64,000 bases of DNA from positions 124,001-188,000 of the forward strand of contig NZ_JAGQDE010000001.1 of NCBI RefSeq assembly GCF_018069755.1, read 5' to 3'. The notes below the pieces were generated by a model. The model was given only the letters and a program-made list of their open reading frames with translations, ran no database searches and was not told the DNA's origin. The translations under genes were made by a program, and so were the position numbers. The stretch is from Ideonella aquatica. GTDB lineage: Bacteria; Pseudomonadota; Gammaproteobacteria; Burkholderiales; Burkholderiaceae_C. Shown piece after piece: positions 16,674 through 25,765 of this stretch (position 1 is the stretch's first letter; each line of letters begins with the position of its first letter).

Positions 16674-18530
16674 ATGGGCGTGATCGAAACCCAGGGCTTC
16701 AAGCTCGACAACAGCGGCAAGCGCATCGTCGTCGACCCCGTCACCCGCATCGAAGGCCACATGCGCTGCGAGGTGAACGTCGACAAGGACAACATCATCC
16801 GCAACGCGGTCTCCACCGGCACCATGTGGCGCGGGCTGGAGGTCATCCTCAAGGGCCGCGATCCGCGCGACGCCTGGGCCTTCGTCGAGCGCATCTGCGG
16901 CGTGTGCACCGGCTGCCACGCGCTGACCAGCGTGCGGGCGGTGGAGGATGCGCTGGGCATCAAGATCCCGCTCAACGCGCACCTGATCCGCGAGATGATG
17001 GCCAAGACGCTGCAGGTCCATGACCATGCGGTGCACTTTTACCACCTGCATGCGCTGGACTGGGTGGACGTGGTCAGCGCGCTCAAGGCCGACCCGAAGA
17101 AGACCTCCGAGCTGCAGCAGCTGGTCTCGCCCAGCCACCCGCTGTCCTCGCCGGGCTACTTCCGTGACGTGCAGAACCGGCTGAAGAAGTTCGTCGAATC
17201 CGGCCAGCTCGGCCCCTTCATGAACGGCTACTGGGGCTCCAAGGCCTATGTGCTGCCGCCCGAGGCCAACCTGATGGCCGTGACCCACTACCTCGAGGCG
17301 CTGGACCTGCAGAAGGAATGGGTCAAGGTGCACACCATCTTTGGTGGCAAGAACCCGCACCCGAACTACCTGGTCGGCGGCGTGCCCTGCGCGATCAATA
17401 TCGACGGCAATGGTGCTGCCGGCGCGCCGATCAACATGGAGCGGCTGAACTTCGTCGAGGCCCGCATCAAGGAGATGATCGAGTTCAACCAGAACGTCTA
17501 CCTGCCGGACGTGCTGGCCATCGGCACCCTCTACAAGCAGGCGGGCTGGCTCTATGGCGGTGGCCTGTCGGCCACCAATGTGGCCGACTACGGCACCTAC
17601 GAGAAGGTGCCCTATGACTTCAGCACCCACCAGCTGCCCGGCGGCGTGATCCTGAACGGCAACTGGGACGAGATCCACGCGATCGACCCGCGCGACCCCG
17701 AGCAGGTGCAGGAGTTCGTCTCGCACAGCTGGTACAAGTACGCCGACGAGACCAAGGGCCTGCACCCCTGGGACGGCGTGACCGAGCCCAACTTCCAGCT
17801 GGGCGCCGGCACCAAGGGCAAGCGCACCGCGATCGAGAACATCGACGAGTCGGCCAAGTACTCGTGGATCAAGTCGCCCCGCTGGCGCGGCCATGCGGTG
17901 GAGGTAGGCCCGCTGTCGCGCTACATCCTGGCCTACGCGCACGCCAAGAAGGGCAACAAGTTCTGCCAGCGCCCTAAGGAGCAACTGGAGTTCTCGGCCC
18001 AGATGATCAACAGTGCCATCCCCAGAGCGCTGGGCCTGCCCGAGACGCAGTACACGCTCAAGCAACTGCTGCCCACCACCATCGGTCGCACGCTGGCGCG
18101 CTGCCTGGAAGGCCAGTACTGCGGCGAAATGATGATGGACGACTTCAAGCAGCTGGTCGCCAACATCAAGGCAGGCGACACCGCCACTGCCAACGTCGAC
18201 AAGTGGGATCCCGCCACCTGGCCCAAGGAGGCCAAGGGCGTGGGCACGGTGGCCGCGCCGCGCGGCATGCTGGGCCACTGGATCAAGATCAAGGACGGCA
18301 AGATCGAGAACTACCAGTGCGTGGTGCCCACCACCTGGAACGGCTCGCCGCGTGACCACAAGGGCCAGATCGGCGCCTTCGAGGCCTCGCTGATGAACAC
18401 GCCGATGGTCAACCCCGAGCAGCCGGTCGAGATCCTGCGCACGCTGCACAGCTTCGACCCCTGCCTGGCCTGCTCGACCCACGTGATGAGCCCGGACGGG
18501 GCCGAGCTGTGCACCGTCAAGGTCCGCTGA
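16674..18530 (+). CDS. hupL: uptake [NiFe]-hydrogenase large subunit
   Basis: A 618-residue catalytic subunit holding the NiFe(CN)2CO site, which splits H2 in the periplasm. The N-terminal L1 motif is [22 protein letters not shown], near residue 73, and the C-terminal L2 motif is DPCLACSTH. The 15 residues after that His ([15 protein letters not shown]) are the peptide removed by the HupD protease after nickel insertion. [12 protein letters not shown] near residue 21 is the other conserved segment. The start lies 40 bp after hupS and has AAGGAT upstream. It has no signal of its own and is exported by riding on the Tat signal of HupS. Confidence 0.97.
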   Translation: MGVIETQGFKLDNSGKRIVVDPVTRIEGHMRCEVNVDKDNIIRNAVSTGTMWRGLEVILKGRDPRDAWAFVERICGVCTGCHALTSVRAVEDALGIKIPLNAHLIREMMAKTLQVHDHAVHFYHLHALDWVDVVSALKADPKKTSELQQLVSPSHPLSSPGYFRDVQNRLKKFVESGQLGPFMNGYWGSKAYVLPPEANLMAVTHYLEALDLQKEWVKVHTIFGGKNPHPNYLVGGVPCAINIDGNGAAGAPINMERLNFVEARIKEMIEFNQNVYLPDVLAIGTLYKQAGWLYGGGLSATNVADYGTYEKVPYDFSTHQLPGGVILNGNWDEIHAIDPRDPEQVQEFVSHSWYKYADETKGLHPWDGVTEPNFQLGAGTKGKRTAIENIDESAKYSWIKSPRWRGHAVEVGPLSRYILAYAHAKKGNKFCQRPKEQLEFSAQMINSAIPRALGLPETQYTLKQLLPTTIGRTLARCLEGQYCGEMMMDDFKQLVANIKAGDTATANVDKWDPATWPKEAKGVGTVAAPRGMLGHWIKIKDGKIENYQCVVPTTWNGSPRDHKGQIGAFEASLMNTPMVNPEQPVEILRTLHSFDPCLACSTHVMSPDGAELCTVKVR

Positions 18531-18555
18531 GCCGCACGCACCAAGGAGACACCGC

Positions 18556-19125
18556 ATGAAGAAGTTCCTCTCGCTGCTGGCCCTGCTGGCCGCCGCCTCC
18601 GCCGCCTCGGCCCACACCGGCCATGGCACCCACAGCCTGATGGAGGGCCTGGCCCACCCGCTGGGCGCTGACCACCTGCTGGCGATGCTGGCGGTGGGTG
18701 TGTGGTCGGCCGCCACGCTCAGAGGGCGCGCCCGCTGGGCGGGGCCTGGCGTCTTCGTCACGGGCCTGCTGGCCGGTGCCACGCTGGGCGCAGCCGGTCT
18801 GGCGCTGCCGCTGACCGAACAAGGCATCGCGCTGTCGGTGGCGATGTTCGGCGCGATGCTGCTGGCCGGTGAGCGCCTGCCGCAGCACGTCGGCCTGGTG
18901 TTGATCGGCGCGGCAGCGATGCTGCACGGCCTGGCCCACGGCGCTGAGCTGCCGGCGGGTGGCGTGTTCGCCGCCTACGCGGCCGGCTTCGTCGCCACCA
19001 CCGTGGCGCTGCATGTCGCCGGCCTGGGGCTTGGCGGCGTGCTGCGCCAGTTGCATGCGGCGGCCTGGCGCCTGGCCGGGGCCTCGCTGGGCCTGGCCGG
19101 CCTGCTGCTGCTGGCCCGTGCCTGA
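18556..19125 (+). CDS. hupE: HupE/UreJ-family nickel permease
   Basis: A 189-residue membrane protein with a cleavable-looking signal and a His-rich start (AHTGHGTHSLMEG), then the family signature HPLGADHLLAMLAVGVWSA, followed by about five further helices. HupE proteins facilitate diffusion of Ni2+ into the cell for hydrogenase synthesis; HPxxxDH is the nickel-contact motif. AAGGAG lies ten bases before the ATG. Its place, directly between the large subunit and the cytochrome b gene, differs from R. eutropha (no HupE there) and from rhizobial clusters, where hupE comes after hupD. Confidence 0.92.
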   Translation: MKKFLSLLALLAAASAASAHTGHGTHSLMEGLAHPLGADHLLAMLAVGVWSAATLRGRARWAGPGVFVTGLLAGATLGAAGLALPLTEQGIALSVAMFGAMLLAGERLPQHVGLVLIGAAAMLHGLAHGAELPAGGVFAAYAAGFVATTVALHVAGLGLGGVLRQLHAAAWRLAGASLGLAGLLLLARA

Positions 19126-19153
19126 TCGGCGCGCTGCCGCAAGGAGTCACCGC

Positions 19154-19885
19154 ATGAATGCCACCTCCGCAGAGAAGCTGGCCGATGCCACCGGCATCGA
19201 CCCCGGCGCGATCGAGCACGGCGCCACCATCAAGTCGGTCTACGTCTACGAGGCGCCGGTGCGCCTGTGGCACTGGATCAACGCGCTGGCCATCACCGTG
19301 CTGTGCGTCACCGGCTACTTCATCGGCTCGCCGCTGCCCACCATGCCCGGCGAGGCCAGCGCCAACTACCTGATGGGCTACATCCGCTTTGCCCACTTCG
19401 CCGCCGGCTATGTGCTGGCGGTGGGGCTGATCGGGCGGGCCTACTGGGCGCTGGTGGGCAACCACCACTCGCGCGAGCTGTTCACGCTGCCGCTGACGCA
19501 GCCGGCCTACTGGCGCGAGGTGATCACCATGCTCAAGTGGTATGCCTTCCTGATCCCGCAGCCCAGCCGCTATGTGGGCCACAACCCGATGGCGCGCCTG
19601 GCGATGTTCTTCGGCTACTTCCTGTTCTCGCTGTTCATGATCCTCACCGGCTTCGCCATGTACGGCGAGGGCCTGCAGGCCGGCTCCTGGGCCGACCACC
19701 TGTTCGGCTGGGTGATTCCGCTGATGGGCCAGAGCCAGGATGTGCACACCTGGCACCACTTCGGCATGTGGGGCATGGTGATCTTCGTGACGCTGCACAT
19801 CTACGCCGCGATCCGCGAGGACATCATGGGCCGCCAGAGCATCGTCAGCACGATGATCTCCGGCTACCGCACGTTCAAGAAGTGA
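19154..19885 (+). CDS. hupC: Ni/Fe-hydrogenase b-type cytochrome subunit
   Basis: A 243-residue integral membrane dihaem cytochrome b (HoxZ/HyaC family) that passes electrons from HupS to quinone. The segments PVRLWHWINALAITVLCVTGYFIGSP, IRFAHFAAGYVLAVGLIGRAYW, a third helix (MFFGYFLFSLFMILTGFAMY) and HTWHHFGMWGMVIFVTLHIYAAIREDI hold the conserved haem-ligand histidines. The C-terminal MGRQSIVSTMISGYRTFK is also family-typical. AAGGAG precedes the ATG at 19154. The open frame extends upstream over hupE but only this start gives the normal 240-residue protein. Confidence 0.95.
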   Translation: MNATSAEKLADATGIDPGAIEHGATIKSVYVYEAPVRLWHWINALAITVLCVTGYFIGSPLPTMPGEASANYLMGYIRFAHFAAGYVLAVGLIGRAYWALVGNHHSRELFTLPLTQPAYWREVITMLKWYAFLIPQPSRYVGHNPMARLAMFFGYFLFSLFMILTGFAMYGEGLQAGSWADHLFGWVIPLMGQSQDVHTWHHFGMWGMVIFVTLHIYAAIREDIMGRQSIVSTMISGYRTFKK

Positions 19886-19892
19886 GCCTCAG

Positions 19893-20249
19893 GTGAACCA
19901 GCCGGCCCGGGCCGTTCCGCGTCAGCCGCAGCAGCCGCAGCAGCCGCAGCAGCCGCCAGCTGGCGTGCCGCTGCGCGCCCCGATGCACCCGGGCCGCCTG
20001 CTCGAGCGCCAGTTCCTGGTGCCGCTGGGCATCAACCAGACCCGCGCGGCGCTGCTGCTGGGCGTGTCGCGCCGGCGCGTCAACGAGCTGGTGATGGGCC
20101 ACCGCGCGATGTCGCCCGACACCGCGCTGCGCTGCGCCATCGCCTTTGGCACCAGCGCCACCTTCTGGCTGGAGATGCAGGCCCACTGGGACTGCTACCA
20201 GGCCTGGCGCGCGATGCGCGCTCCCGCCGCGGCCGACGCGGCGCACTGA
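19893..20249 (+). CDS. HigA-like XRE-family antidote protein, no toxin partner
   Basis: A 118-residue protein whose core HPGRLLERQFLVPLGINQTRAALLLGVSRRRVNELVMGHRAMSPDTALR, then FGTSATFWLEMQAHWDCYQA, is that of HigA/VapI-type addiction-module antidotes with a Cro/C1 helix-turn-helix. No higB toxin is next to it; it sits between hupC and hupD in the same direction with short gaps. It is therefore either an orphan antitoxin-like regulator or a domesticated regulator of the hydrogenase operon. The N-terminus is Gln/Pro-rich (four copies of a 9-bp unit, 19923-19958). The GTG at 19893 is the only upstream start; an internal ATG at 19983, directly before HPGRLL, lacks a ribosome site but would remove the low-complexity part. 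Confidence 0.82.
   Translation: MNQPARAVPRQPQQPQQPQQPPAGVPLRAPMHPGRLLERQFLVPLGINQTRAALLLGVSRRRVNELVMGHRAMSPDTALRCAIAFGTSATFWLEMQAHWDCYQAWRAMRAPAAADAAH
19923..19958 (+). repeat. 9-bp tandem repeat, four copies
   Basis: CAGCCGCAG is repeated four times without change, then a degenerate fifth copy. Within the HigA-like gene it encodes repeated Gln-Pro-Gln. The unit is a multiple of three, so gain or loss of copies would change length but not frame. Confidence 0.85.
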
Positions 20250-20265
20250 CCCTCCTTGGACGACG

Positions 20266-20949
20266 ATGAACGACCTGACTTCTCCTGGCGCGCCTGAACC
20301 GGGGTGTAACGCGGCTGGTGGCACCGACGAGACCATCGTCGTGCTGGGCATTGGCAATGTGCTGTGGGCCGACGAGGGCTTCGGCGTGCGCTGTGTGGAG
20401 GCGCTGGACGCGCGCTACCGCTTTGCGCCCCATGTGCGCCTGGTCGACGGCGGCACCCAGGGCCTGTATCTGATCCAGCATGTGCAGGAAGCCACCCGGC
20501 TGCTGATCCTGGACGCCATCGACTACGGCCTGGCGCCCGGCACGCTGCACCAGGTCGAGAACGAGGAGGTGCCGCGCTTTCTGGGCGCCAAGAAGATGAG
20601 CCTGCATCAGACCGGTTTCCAGGAGGTGCTGATGCTGGCCCAGCTGACCGAGCGCTACCCGGCCCAGGTGCTGCTGATCGGCTGCCAGCCCGAGCAGCTG
20701 GAGGACTACGGCGGCAGCCTGCGACCGGTGGTCAAGGCCGCGCTGGAGCAGGCGGTGCACCTGGCGGTGGAACGGCTGCGCGCCTGGGGGGCCGATCCGC
20801 AGCCGCGCCAGGCCCCGCCAGCCGAGTCCGAATCGGTCAGCGTGCCCACCTTGTCGCTGGCCGCTTATGAGTCGGGGCGCCCCAGCGCCGACAGCGCCTG
20901 CCGCGTCGGCGACGAGCGCTTCATCATGACCGCACCTGAGAGGGCCTGA
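20266..20949 (+). CDS. hupD: hydrogenase maturation endopeptidase (HyaD/HupD family)
   Basis: A 227-residue protease that removes the C-terminal extension of HupL after the nickel has been inserted. VLGIGNVLWADEGFGVRCVEAL (from about residue 26) carries the nickel-recognising Asp/Glu of the family, and LLILDAIDYGLAPGT and FLGAKKMSLHQTGFQEVL hold the second Asp and the His. The C-terminal 40 residues (ESESVSVPTLSLAAYESGR...) exceed the usual length of about 200 and have no recognised role. The ATG at 20266 was chosen over longer frames because they overlap the HigA-like gene. Confidence 0.94.
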   Translation: MNDLTSPGAPEPGCNAAGGTDETIVVLGIGNVLWADEGFGVRCVEALDARYRFAPHVRLVDGGTQGLYLIQHVQEATRLLILDAIDYGLAPGTLHQVENEEVPRFLGAKKMSLHQTGFQEVLMLAQLTERYPAQVLLIGCQPEQLEDYGGSLRPVVKAALEQAVHLAVERLRAWGADPQPRQAPPAESESVSVPTLSLAAYESGRPSADSACRVGDERFIMTAPERA

Positions 20950-20951
20950 GC

Positions 20952-21260
20952 ATGTGCATGGGCATCCCGATGCAGGTGATGGCGCTGCAGCCGCCGCGCC
21001 AGGCCCTGGTGCACGGCCGCGGCGAGACCAAGACGGTGGACACCGCGCTGCTCGACGGCCTGGCGGTGGGCGACTGGGTGCTGGTGTTCATTGACGGCGC
21101 GCGCGAACACATCAGCGGCGAGCGCGCCGCCGAGGTGGACGCCACGCTGGACCTGGTGGCGCTGGCCATGGGCGGCGCCCAGGCCGATGGCGACGCGGCA
21201 TTCGCGCTGCCCTCGGCGATGAGTGACGAACAACTGCGCGCCCTGACCGGCGCCGTCTGA
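20952..21260 (+). CDS. hupF: HypC/HupF-family hydrogenase chaperone
   Basis: A 102-residue HypC-like chaperone (HoxL in R. eutropha). The N-terminal MCMGIPMQV has the essential Cys2 that carries the Fe(CN)2CO unit; the rest is an OB-like barrel plus an acidic C-terminal helix. Unlike the second, true HypC at 26916, this one belongs to the structural operon and in relatives is dedicated to the O2-tolerant membrane enzyme, protecting the precursor under air. It starts two bases after the hupD stop. Confidence 0.92.
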   Translation: MCMGIPMQVMALQPPRQALVHGRGETKTVDTALLDGLAVGDWVLVFIDGAREHISGERAAEVDATLDLVALAMGGAQADGDAAFALPSAMSDEQLRALTGAV

Positions 21261-21271
21261 AGGAGAGAACC

Positions 21272-21730
21272 ATGAGCGAGACCCTGATGCCCGACGATCT
21301 GGATGAGCGCGAGGCGCCGCTGGTGCGCCGCCTGGCCACGCTGCACGGCTGCGCCTGGGTCGACGGCGCCAGCCACGACGACTTTGTCGCCCGAGCCGGC
21401 GACCAGGTGCTGTTCTTCACCGGCGACACGGTGCGCTTCCCCGAGTGCCTGGACGTGGCGGTGGTGCTGCCCGAGCTGCAGCGCGCCTTTCCCGGCCGCT
21501 TTGGCGTGGGGGTGGTGCGCCGCGGCGACGAGGATGCGATCGCGCGCCGCTGGGGCTCGCAGCGCTGGCCCTCGCTGGTCTTCGTGCGCGACGGGCAGTA
21601 TGTGGGCACGCTGTCCGGGATGATGGACTGGACCGACTACCTGGCCCGCGTGGCCGCGCTGCTGGACACCCCGGCCAGCCGCCCGCCGATCCCGCTGATG
21701 GGCGCCCAGTCCGCGTCCGCCTGCCACTGA
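21272..21730 (+). CDS. hupG: hydrogenase accessory protein, thioredoxin-like (HupG/HyaE/HoxO)
   Basis: A 152-residue member of the HyaE/HupG family. It has a thioredoxin-like fold but no CxxC motif. The conserved region is FFTGDTVRFPECLDVAVVLPELQRAFPGRFGVGVV and WPSLVFVRDGQYVGTLSGMMDW. HoxO/HyaE bind the Tat-signal region of the small subunit precursor and are thought to guard proximal-cluster assembly until export. AAGGAG lies eight bases before the ATG. Gene order with hupH and hupI matches hoxOQR. Confidence 0.9.
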   Translation: MSETLMPDDLDEREAPLVRRLATLHGCAWVDGASHDDFVARAGDQVLFFTGDTVRFPECLDVAVVLPELQRAFPGRFGVGVVRRGDEDAIARRWGSQRWPSLVFVRDGQYVGTLSGMMDWTDYLARVAALLDTPASRPPIPLMGAQSASACH

Positions 21731-21747
21731 ACCGGAGCCCCACCGCG

Positions 21748-22635
21748 ATGAACACCACCTCCCGTCCGTTTCCCATCCCCGTGATTGCCCAGACGCCCGG
21801 CGGCCTGCCGGTCGACGATGGCCTGGAATACCTGAGCATGCCGCGCGGCATGGACACCTACCAAGCGCCCAGCCTGCCCGAGCCCGAGGAACTGGTCGGC
21901 CACGACGGCGCGCGCCAGGCCCTGCACGCGGTGCTGGCGGCGCTGCGCCAGGCGGCCGCCGGCGAGGCCGCGGCACCGGTGTCGCTGCAGGGCCTGTCGG
22001 CCGACGACCTGGCACTGATCCACCAGGTGCTGGGCGAGGGCGAGGTCAGCGCCCAGGTGCTGGCGGCGCCGGGCGACCTGTCGCGCCCGGGCGTGCTGCA
22101 GGTGCAGGAATCGGTGTTCGCCGGCGTCTGGCGCGTCATTGGCGACCGTGGCGACGGCGTGTTGATCGACCATGTCGAGGCCGGCCCGATTCCCGCGCTG
22201 CTGATCAGCGCGGCGCGCGAGGATGCGCGCCTGGCGCCGGCGGCCATGCCTCTGCCGGCCGAGGCCTCGAACGCACAGGCTGTGCTGGTCGAGCTGGCCG
22301 AGCACCGCCAGCACTGGCGCGCCGGTCTGCCGGCCGAGGTGGTCAACCTCAGCCTGCTGCCGCTGTCCGCGCTGGACATCGGCCTGATGGACGCGCAGAT
22401 CGGCACCGGCCGCGTGCTGATCCTCTCGCGCGGCTACGGCAACTGCCGCATCACCAATGCGGGCGTGCCCAACACCTGGCGGGTCGTGTACTACAACTCG
22501 CAAGACACGGTGATCCTGAACTCGGTCGAGGTGTGCGCCATCCCCGAGGTGGCCTGCGCCGCGCCCGAGGACTTGCAGGACTCGGTCGAGCGTCTGGCCG
22601 AGGTGCTCGCCTGGGTGGACGGAGCCGGCGCGTGA
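21748..22635 (+). CDS. hupH: hydrogenase expression/formation protein (HupH/HyaF/HoxQ)
   Basis: A 295-residue HupH/HyaF family protein. In R. eutropha, HoxQ works with HoxO on the small-subunit precursor during iron-sulfur cluster assembly. The C-terminal half, GLMDAQIGTGRVLILSRGYGNCRITNAGVPNTWRVVYYNSQDTVILNSVEVC, is the strongly conserved HupH_C domain. The ATG at 21748 gives the family length; the frame is open further upstream only across hupG. The stop overlaps the GTG start of the rubredoxin gene. Confidence 0.93.
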   Translation: MNTTSRPFPIPVIAQTPGGLPVDDGLEYLSMPRGMDTYQAPSLPEPEELVGHDGARQALHAVLAALRQAAAGEAAAPVSLQGLSADDLALIHQVLGEGEVSAQVLAAPGDLSRPGVLQVQESVFAGVWRVIGDRGDGVLIDHVEAGPIPALLISAAREDARLAPAAMPLPAEASNAQAVLVELAEHRQHWRAGLPAEVVNLSLLPLSALDIGLMDAQIGTGRVLILSRGYGNCRITNAGVPNTWRVVYYNSQDTVILNSVEVCAIPEVACAAPEDLQDSVERLAEVLAWVDGAGA

Positions 22636-22859
22636 GCCTGCCCGACATCCGCTTCGAGGGCAGCTACCTGGGCGACGCCAGCCGCCTGCCAGCGAATGCG
22701 CGCCTGGAGTGCAAGATCTGCTGGTGGGTCTACGATCCAGCCGAGGGCGACGCCCAGTGGCAGGTGCCGCCGGGCACGCCCTTCACCGGTCTGCCGGCCC
22801 ACTGGCGCTGCCCGCAGTGCGACGGTGACCGGGAGCAGTTCATGGTGCTGGGGGACTGA
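22632..22859 (+). CDS. hupI: rubredoxin-like hydrogenase accessory protein (HupI/HoxR)
   Basis: A 75-residue rubredoxin. The four iron-binding cysteines are in LECKICWWVYDP and WRCPQCDGDREQF. HoxR-type rubredoxins are found only with O2-tolerant membrane hydrogenases and are needed to form the unusual proximal cluster under air. The GTG at 22632 overlaps the hupH stop (GTGA), giving the conserved N-terminus SLPDIRFEGSYLGD. Alternative upstream starts lie inside hupH. Confidence 0.93.
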   Translation: MSLPDIRFEGSYLGDASRLPANARLECKICWWVYDPAEGDAQWQVPPGTPFTGLPAHWRCPQCDGDREQFMVLGD

Positions 22860-22861
22860 GG

Positions 22862-23383
22862 GTGAGCACGCAGCAGGCGGTGGATCGGCGGGCCGAGTCG
22901 CTGGCTCAGTGCTTCCGTGCGATCCAGCGCGAGCGCATGGCTGGGCTGCCCTTTCTGCACCCGCGGCTGCAGGTGCAGGTGCTGGGCCTGGCGCCGCAGG
23001 CCGACGAGCCGGCCGTGCTCAGTGGCATCCTGCTGACGCCGTGGTTCATGAACCTGGTGCGTCTGCCGCTGCGCCCGCTGGATGCGCTGGCTGGCCTGGC
23101 CGATGGCTGGGCGGGCGTGGGCCTGCGTGTCACTCGGCGGGTCGGGCAGCACGAGTTGGACCTGCTGGGTGGCATCGAGCCCGGTCTGGGCGTGTTCGAG
23201 GCCGCGTCACTGTTCTCGCCCATGGGCGACTTTGTGGACCAGGCCGCCGCCGTGGCCGCCGCGCAGGAGGTGCTGCACCAGCTGCGCCAGCCCACCACTG
23301 AGGCGACGGTGGCGACACCGGCCAGTGTCATGCCCTCCCGCCGGGGCTTTCTGATGGGCCGCTCGGCCGGGGTGCTGCGGTGA
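22862..23383 (+). CDS. hupJ: HybE-family [NiFe]-hydrogenase assembly chaperone (HupJ/HoxT)
   Basis: A 173-residue HupJ/HoxT/HybE protein. Its conserved central segment is HPRLQVQVLGLAPQADEPAVLSGILLTPWFMNLVRLPL. Family members bind precursor subunits and proofread Tat export. After VATPASVMPSRRGFLMGR, which has a Tat-like RRGFLMGR near the C-terminus, the protein ends. It uses a GTG start two bases after hupI, and its stop overlaps the hupK start. Confidence 0.9.
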   Translation: MSTQQAVDRRAESLAQCFRAIQRERMAGLPFLHPRLQVQVLGLAPQADEPAVLSGILLTPWFMNLVRLPLRPLDALAGLADGWAGVGLRVTRRVGQHELDLLGGIEPGLGVFEAASLFSPMGDFVDQAAAVAAAQEVLHQLRQPTTEATVATPASVMPSRRGFLMGRSAGVLR

Positions 23384-24513
23384 TCGGCGCGGCGATTGAC
23401 CTGGCCGGCCGGCTGCGCCTGTGTCCCGGGCGGCAGCCGGCGCTGGACAGCACGCGCCGCGACTGGCTGCCGGCCCTGGCCGCCGGCCGCCCCGCCGCCG
23501 ATCTGCCGGCGCTGGTGGGCGCGCTGTTCAGCCTGTGCGGCCACGCTCACCGCTGGGCGGCACAGGCGGCGGTGCAGGCCGCAGGCGGCCTGGCACCGGT
23601 GGTGGACGCCGCCGCCCGCCGTGCCCATCGCCTGGCCACGCTGAAAGACCAGTGGATGCGTCTGGCCGCCGACTGGCCGCGCACCTTGCCGGGTGCGCCC
23701 GCCGGCGACGCGATGGCCGCGCTGCTGCGCGACAGCCCGCTGTGGCGCACCGGCCTGGACGATGCGCAGCGCCTGCATGCGCTGCCCAATTGGCTGGCCA
23801 CGCAAGTGCTGGGTCAGCCTCTGGACGCCTGGCTGGCGGACGTGGCCGGGGACCCGGTGGATCAGCCCTGGCGCTGGGCGGCCCAGGGCGCGTCGCCGCT
23901 GGCCGTGCTGCTGCACAGCCAGCGCGCGGCCCGCGCGCTGGCCACGCCGGTGGGTGCGCTGGACCTGCTGGCCGAGGCGGCGCACTGCCTGCCGGCACTC
24001 GCCGAGCTGATGACCCAGCCCGGCTTTGCCATGCGCCCGCACTGGCAGGGCCGTGTGCCCGACACCGGCCCCTGGTCGCGCCAGGCCGGCGCGCTGCCCT
24101 GCGCCAGCGCGGGCGAGCGCCTGGCCGCCCGACTGATCGAAACCCTGCGCCTGGCCGGCCCCGATGGTGATGATTGGCTGGCGATGGGCGCGCTGCCGCT
24201 GGCGCCGGGCGAAGGCCTGGCCTGGGTGGAGATGGCGCGCGGCCTGCTGGTCCACCGCGTGCGCCTGCAAGACAGCGCCGATGGCCCGCTGCTGGCCGAT
24301 GCCCGCGTGCTGGCACCGACCGAATGGAACGTCCATCCGCAGGGCCACCTGGCGCAATCGCTGGCCGCGCTGGACCCGGCTGATGCCGAGGCCGCTGCCC
24401 GTCTGGCCGTGGCCTTCGACCCCTGTGTGGCTTTCGAGGTGGCGCCACCCGGCGCGGAGCAGAATCCGGCCATGCCCCAGCGCCGCCAGGAGGATCCGCG
24501 ATGCATGAACTGA
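23380..24513 (+). CDS. hupK: hydrogenase assembly protein HupK/HoxV
   Basis: A 377-residue protein related to the hydrogenase large subunit. It keeps only relics of the metal motifs: [16 protein letters not shown] in place of the L1 motif and FDPCVAFEV in place of L2 (second Cys replaced). In R. eutropha, HoxV (HupK) carries the Fe(CN)2CO unit as a scaffold between HypCD and the large subunit. The GTG start overlaps the hupJ stop, and the C-terminus overlaps the hypA start by 13 bases, so translation is coupled throughout. Confidence 0.9.
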   Translation: MIGAAIDLAGRLRLCPGRQPALDSTRRDWLPALAAGRPAADLPALVGALFSLCGHAHRWAAQAAVQAAGGLAPVVDAAARRAHRLATLKDQWMRLAADWPRTLPGAPAGDAMAALLRDSPLWRTGLDDAQRLHALPNWLATQVLGQPLDAWLADVAGDPVDQPWRWAAQGASPLAVLLHSQRAARALATPVGALDLLAEAAHCLPALAELMTQPGFAMRPHWQGRVPDTGPWSRQAGALPCASAGERLAARLIETLRLAGPDGDDWLAMGALPLAPGEGLAWVEMARGLLVHRVRLQDSADGPLLADARVLAPTEWNVHPQGHLAQSLAALDPADAEAAARLAVAFDPCVAFEVAPPGAEQNPAMPQRRQEDPRCMN

Positions 24514-24884
24514 GCCTGGCCGGCGGCGTGCTGCGCCTGGTCGAGGACGCCGCGCAGCGCGAGGGCTTTGCCCGCGTCTCGCGGCTGCAGCTCGAGGCCG
24601 GCGCATTGTCTGGCGTCGAGGTGCGTGCGCTGCGCTTTGGCCTGGATGCGCTGCGGCCCGGCACGGTGCTGGAGGGCGCCGAGATCGTCATCGACGAGCC
24701 GGCCGGCACCGCCTGGTGCCTGCCCTGTGCCCAGACCGTGGAGATTCGCAGCCGAGCCGATGCCTGCCCGCGCTGCGGCGGCTACCAGATCCAGCCCACC
24801 GGCGGCACCGAGCTGCGTGTCGTCGACCTGTGGGTGCATGACGACCCGGCGCCCGAGACGGCGTCGACGAACGAGGAGTCCTAA
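24501..24884 (+). CDS. hypA: hydrogenase nickel-insertion protein HypA
   Basis: A 127-residue HypA. The N-terminal MHELSL includes His2, the nickel ligand. The zinc ribbon is CLPC...CPRC (about residues 73-94). It hands Ni2+ to the large subunit together with HypB. Spacing of motifs is normal; the C-terminus has a short acidic extension ([14 protein letters not shown]). The ATG lies six bases after AGGAT, inside the end of hupK. Confidence 0.95.
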   Translation: MHELSLAGGVLRLVEDAAQREGFARVSRLQLEAGALSGVEVRALRFGLDALRPGTVLEGAEIVIDEPAGTAWCLPCAQTVEIRSRADACPRCGGYQIQPTGGTELRVVDLWVHDDPAPETASTNEES

Positions 24885-24886
24885 GT

Positions 24887-25765
24887 ATGTGTGTGGTGTG
24901 CGGATGCGCCGGTGAGGGCGCGCAGAAGACCGAGGGCCACGTGGCCGTGAACCCGGCCACTGGGGATCTGCATTACGGCGCGGGCGCCGCGCGGGTGTCG
25001 GTGCCCGGCATGAGCCAGGCGCGGGCGATCAAGCTGGAGGCCGACGTGCTGGGCGAGAACAAGCGCCTGGCCGAGCTCAACCGCGCGCACTTCGCCGCGC
25101 ACGGCGTGACCGCCTGGAACCTGGTGTCCAGCCCGGGCTCGGGCAAGACCACGCTGCTGTGCGCGACGATCGAGGCGCTCAAGGCCCGCGCCCCCGGCCG
25201 CGCGGTGGCGGTGATCGAGGGCGACCAGCAGACCTCCAACGACGCCGACCGCATCCGCGCCACCGGCGCCCCGGCCATCCAGGTCAACACCGGCAAGGGC
25301 TGTCACCTGGATGCGCAGATGGTGGCCGATGCCTTCGGCCGGTTGGACCTGCACGGCCATGCGCACCACGACCATGGTCACGAGCATCACCACCATCACC
25401 ATGATCACGACGGCCCGCTGCTCTTCATCGAGAACGTCGGCAACCTGGTCTGCCCGGCGATGTGGGACCTGGGCGAGGTGGCCAAGGTGGCGATCCTGTC
25501 GGTCACCGAGGGCGAGGACAAGCCGATCAAGTACCCCGACATGTTCGCCGCCGCCCAGTTGATGGTGCTCAACAAGACCGACCTGCTGCCGCACCTGGAC
25601 TTCGACGTGCCCCAGTGCATCGAGTACGCCCAGCGCGTGAATCCCGGCATCGAGGTGCTGCTGGTGTCGGCGAAGACCGGCCAGGGCATGGACGCCTGGC
25701 TCGACTGGCTGCTGGAGGCCGCGCATGTCCACGCCCACCCCCACCACCATCACGACCATGCCTGA
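24887..25765 (+). CDS. hypB: hydrogenase nickel-incorporation GTPase HypB
   Basis: A 292-residue GTPase that delivers nickel. The N-terminal CVVCGC is the high-affinity Ni site. [12 protein letters not shown] is the P-loop, followed by [36 protein letters not shown] (metal-site Cys) and LNKTDLL (G4). Unusually, the histidine-rich nickel store is not at the N-terminus but inserted in the G domain at residues about 156-175, just before [14 protein letters not shown], and a second His cluster forms the C-terminal tail ([13 protein letters not shown]). The last 41 bases overlap the start of the truncated hypF. Confidence 0.94.
   Translation: MCVVCGCAGEGAQKTEGHVAVNPATGDLHYGAGAARVSVPGMSQARAIKLEADVLGENKRLAELNRAHFAAHGVTAWNLVSSPGSGKTTLLCATIEALKARAPGRAVAVIEGDQQTSNDADRIRATGAPAIQVNTGKGCHLDAQMVADAFGRLDLHGHAHHDHGHEHHHHHHDHDGPLLFIENVGNLVCPAMWDLGEVAKVAILSVTEGEDKPIKYPDMFAAAQLMVLNKTDLLPHLDFDVPQCIEYAQRVNPGIEVLLVSAKTGQGMDAWLDWLLEAAHVHAHPHHHHDHA

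Noticed and set aside
16584-18827. Minus-strand open frame of 747 codons
   Set aside because: Antisense to the hydrogenase large subunit gene; no motif.
25352-25411. Run of CAC/CAT triplets considered as a CRISPR-like or microsatellite repeat
   Set aside because: It is an imperfect His-codon run within hypB in frame, with mixed CAC/CAT/GAC codons and no spacer structure.
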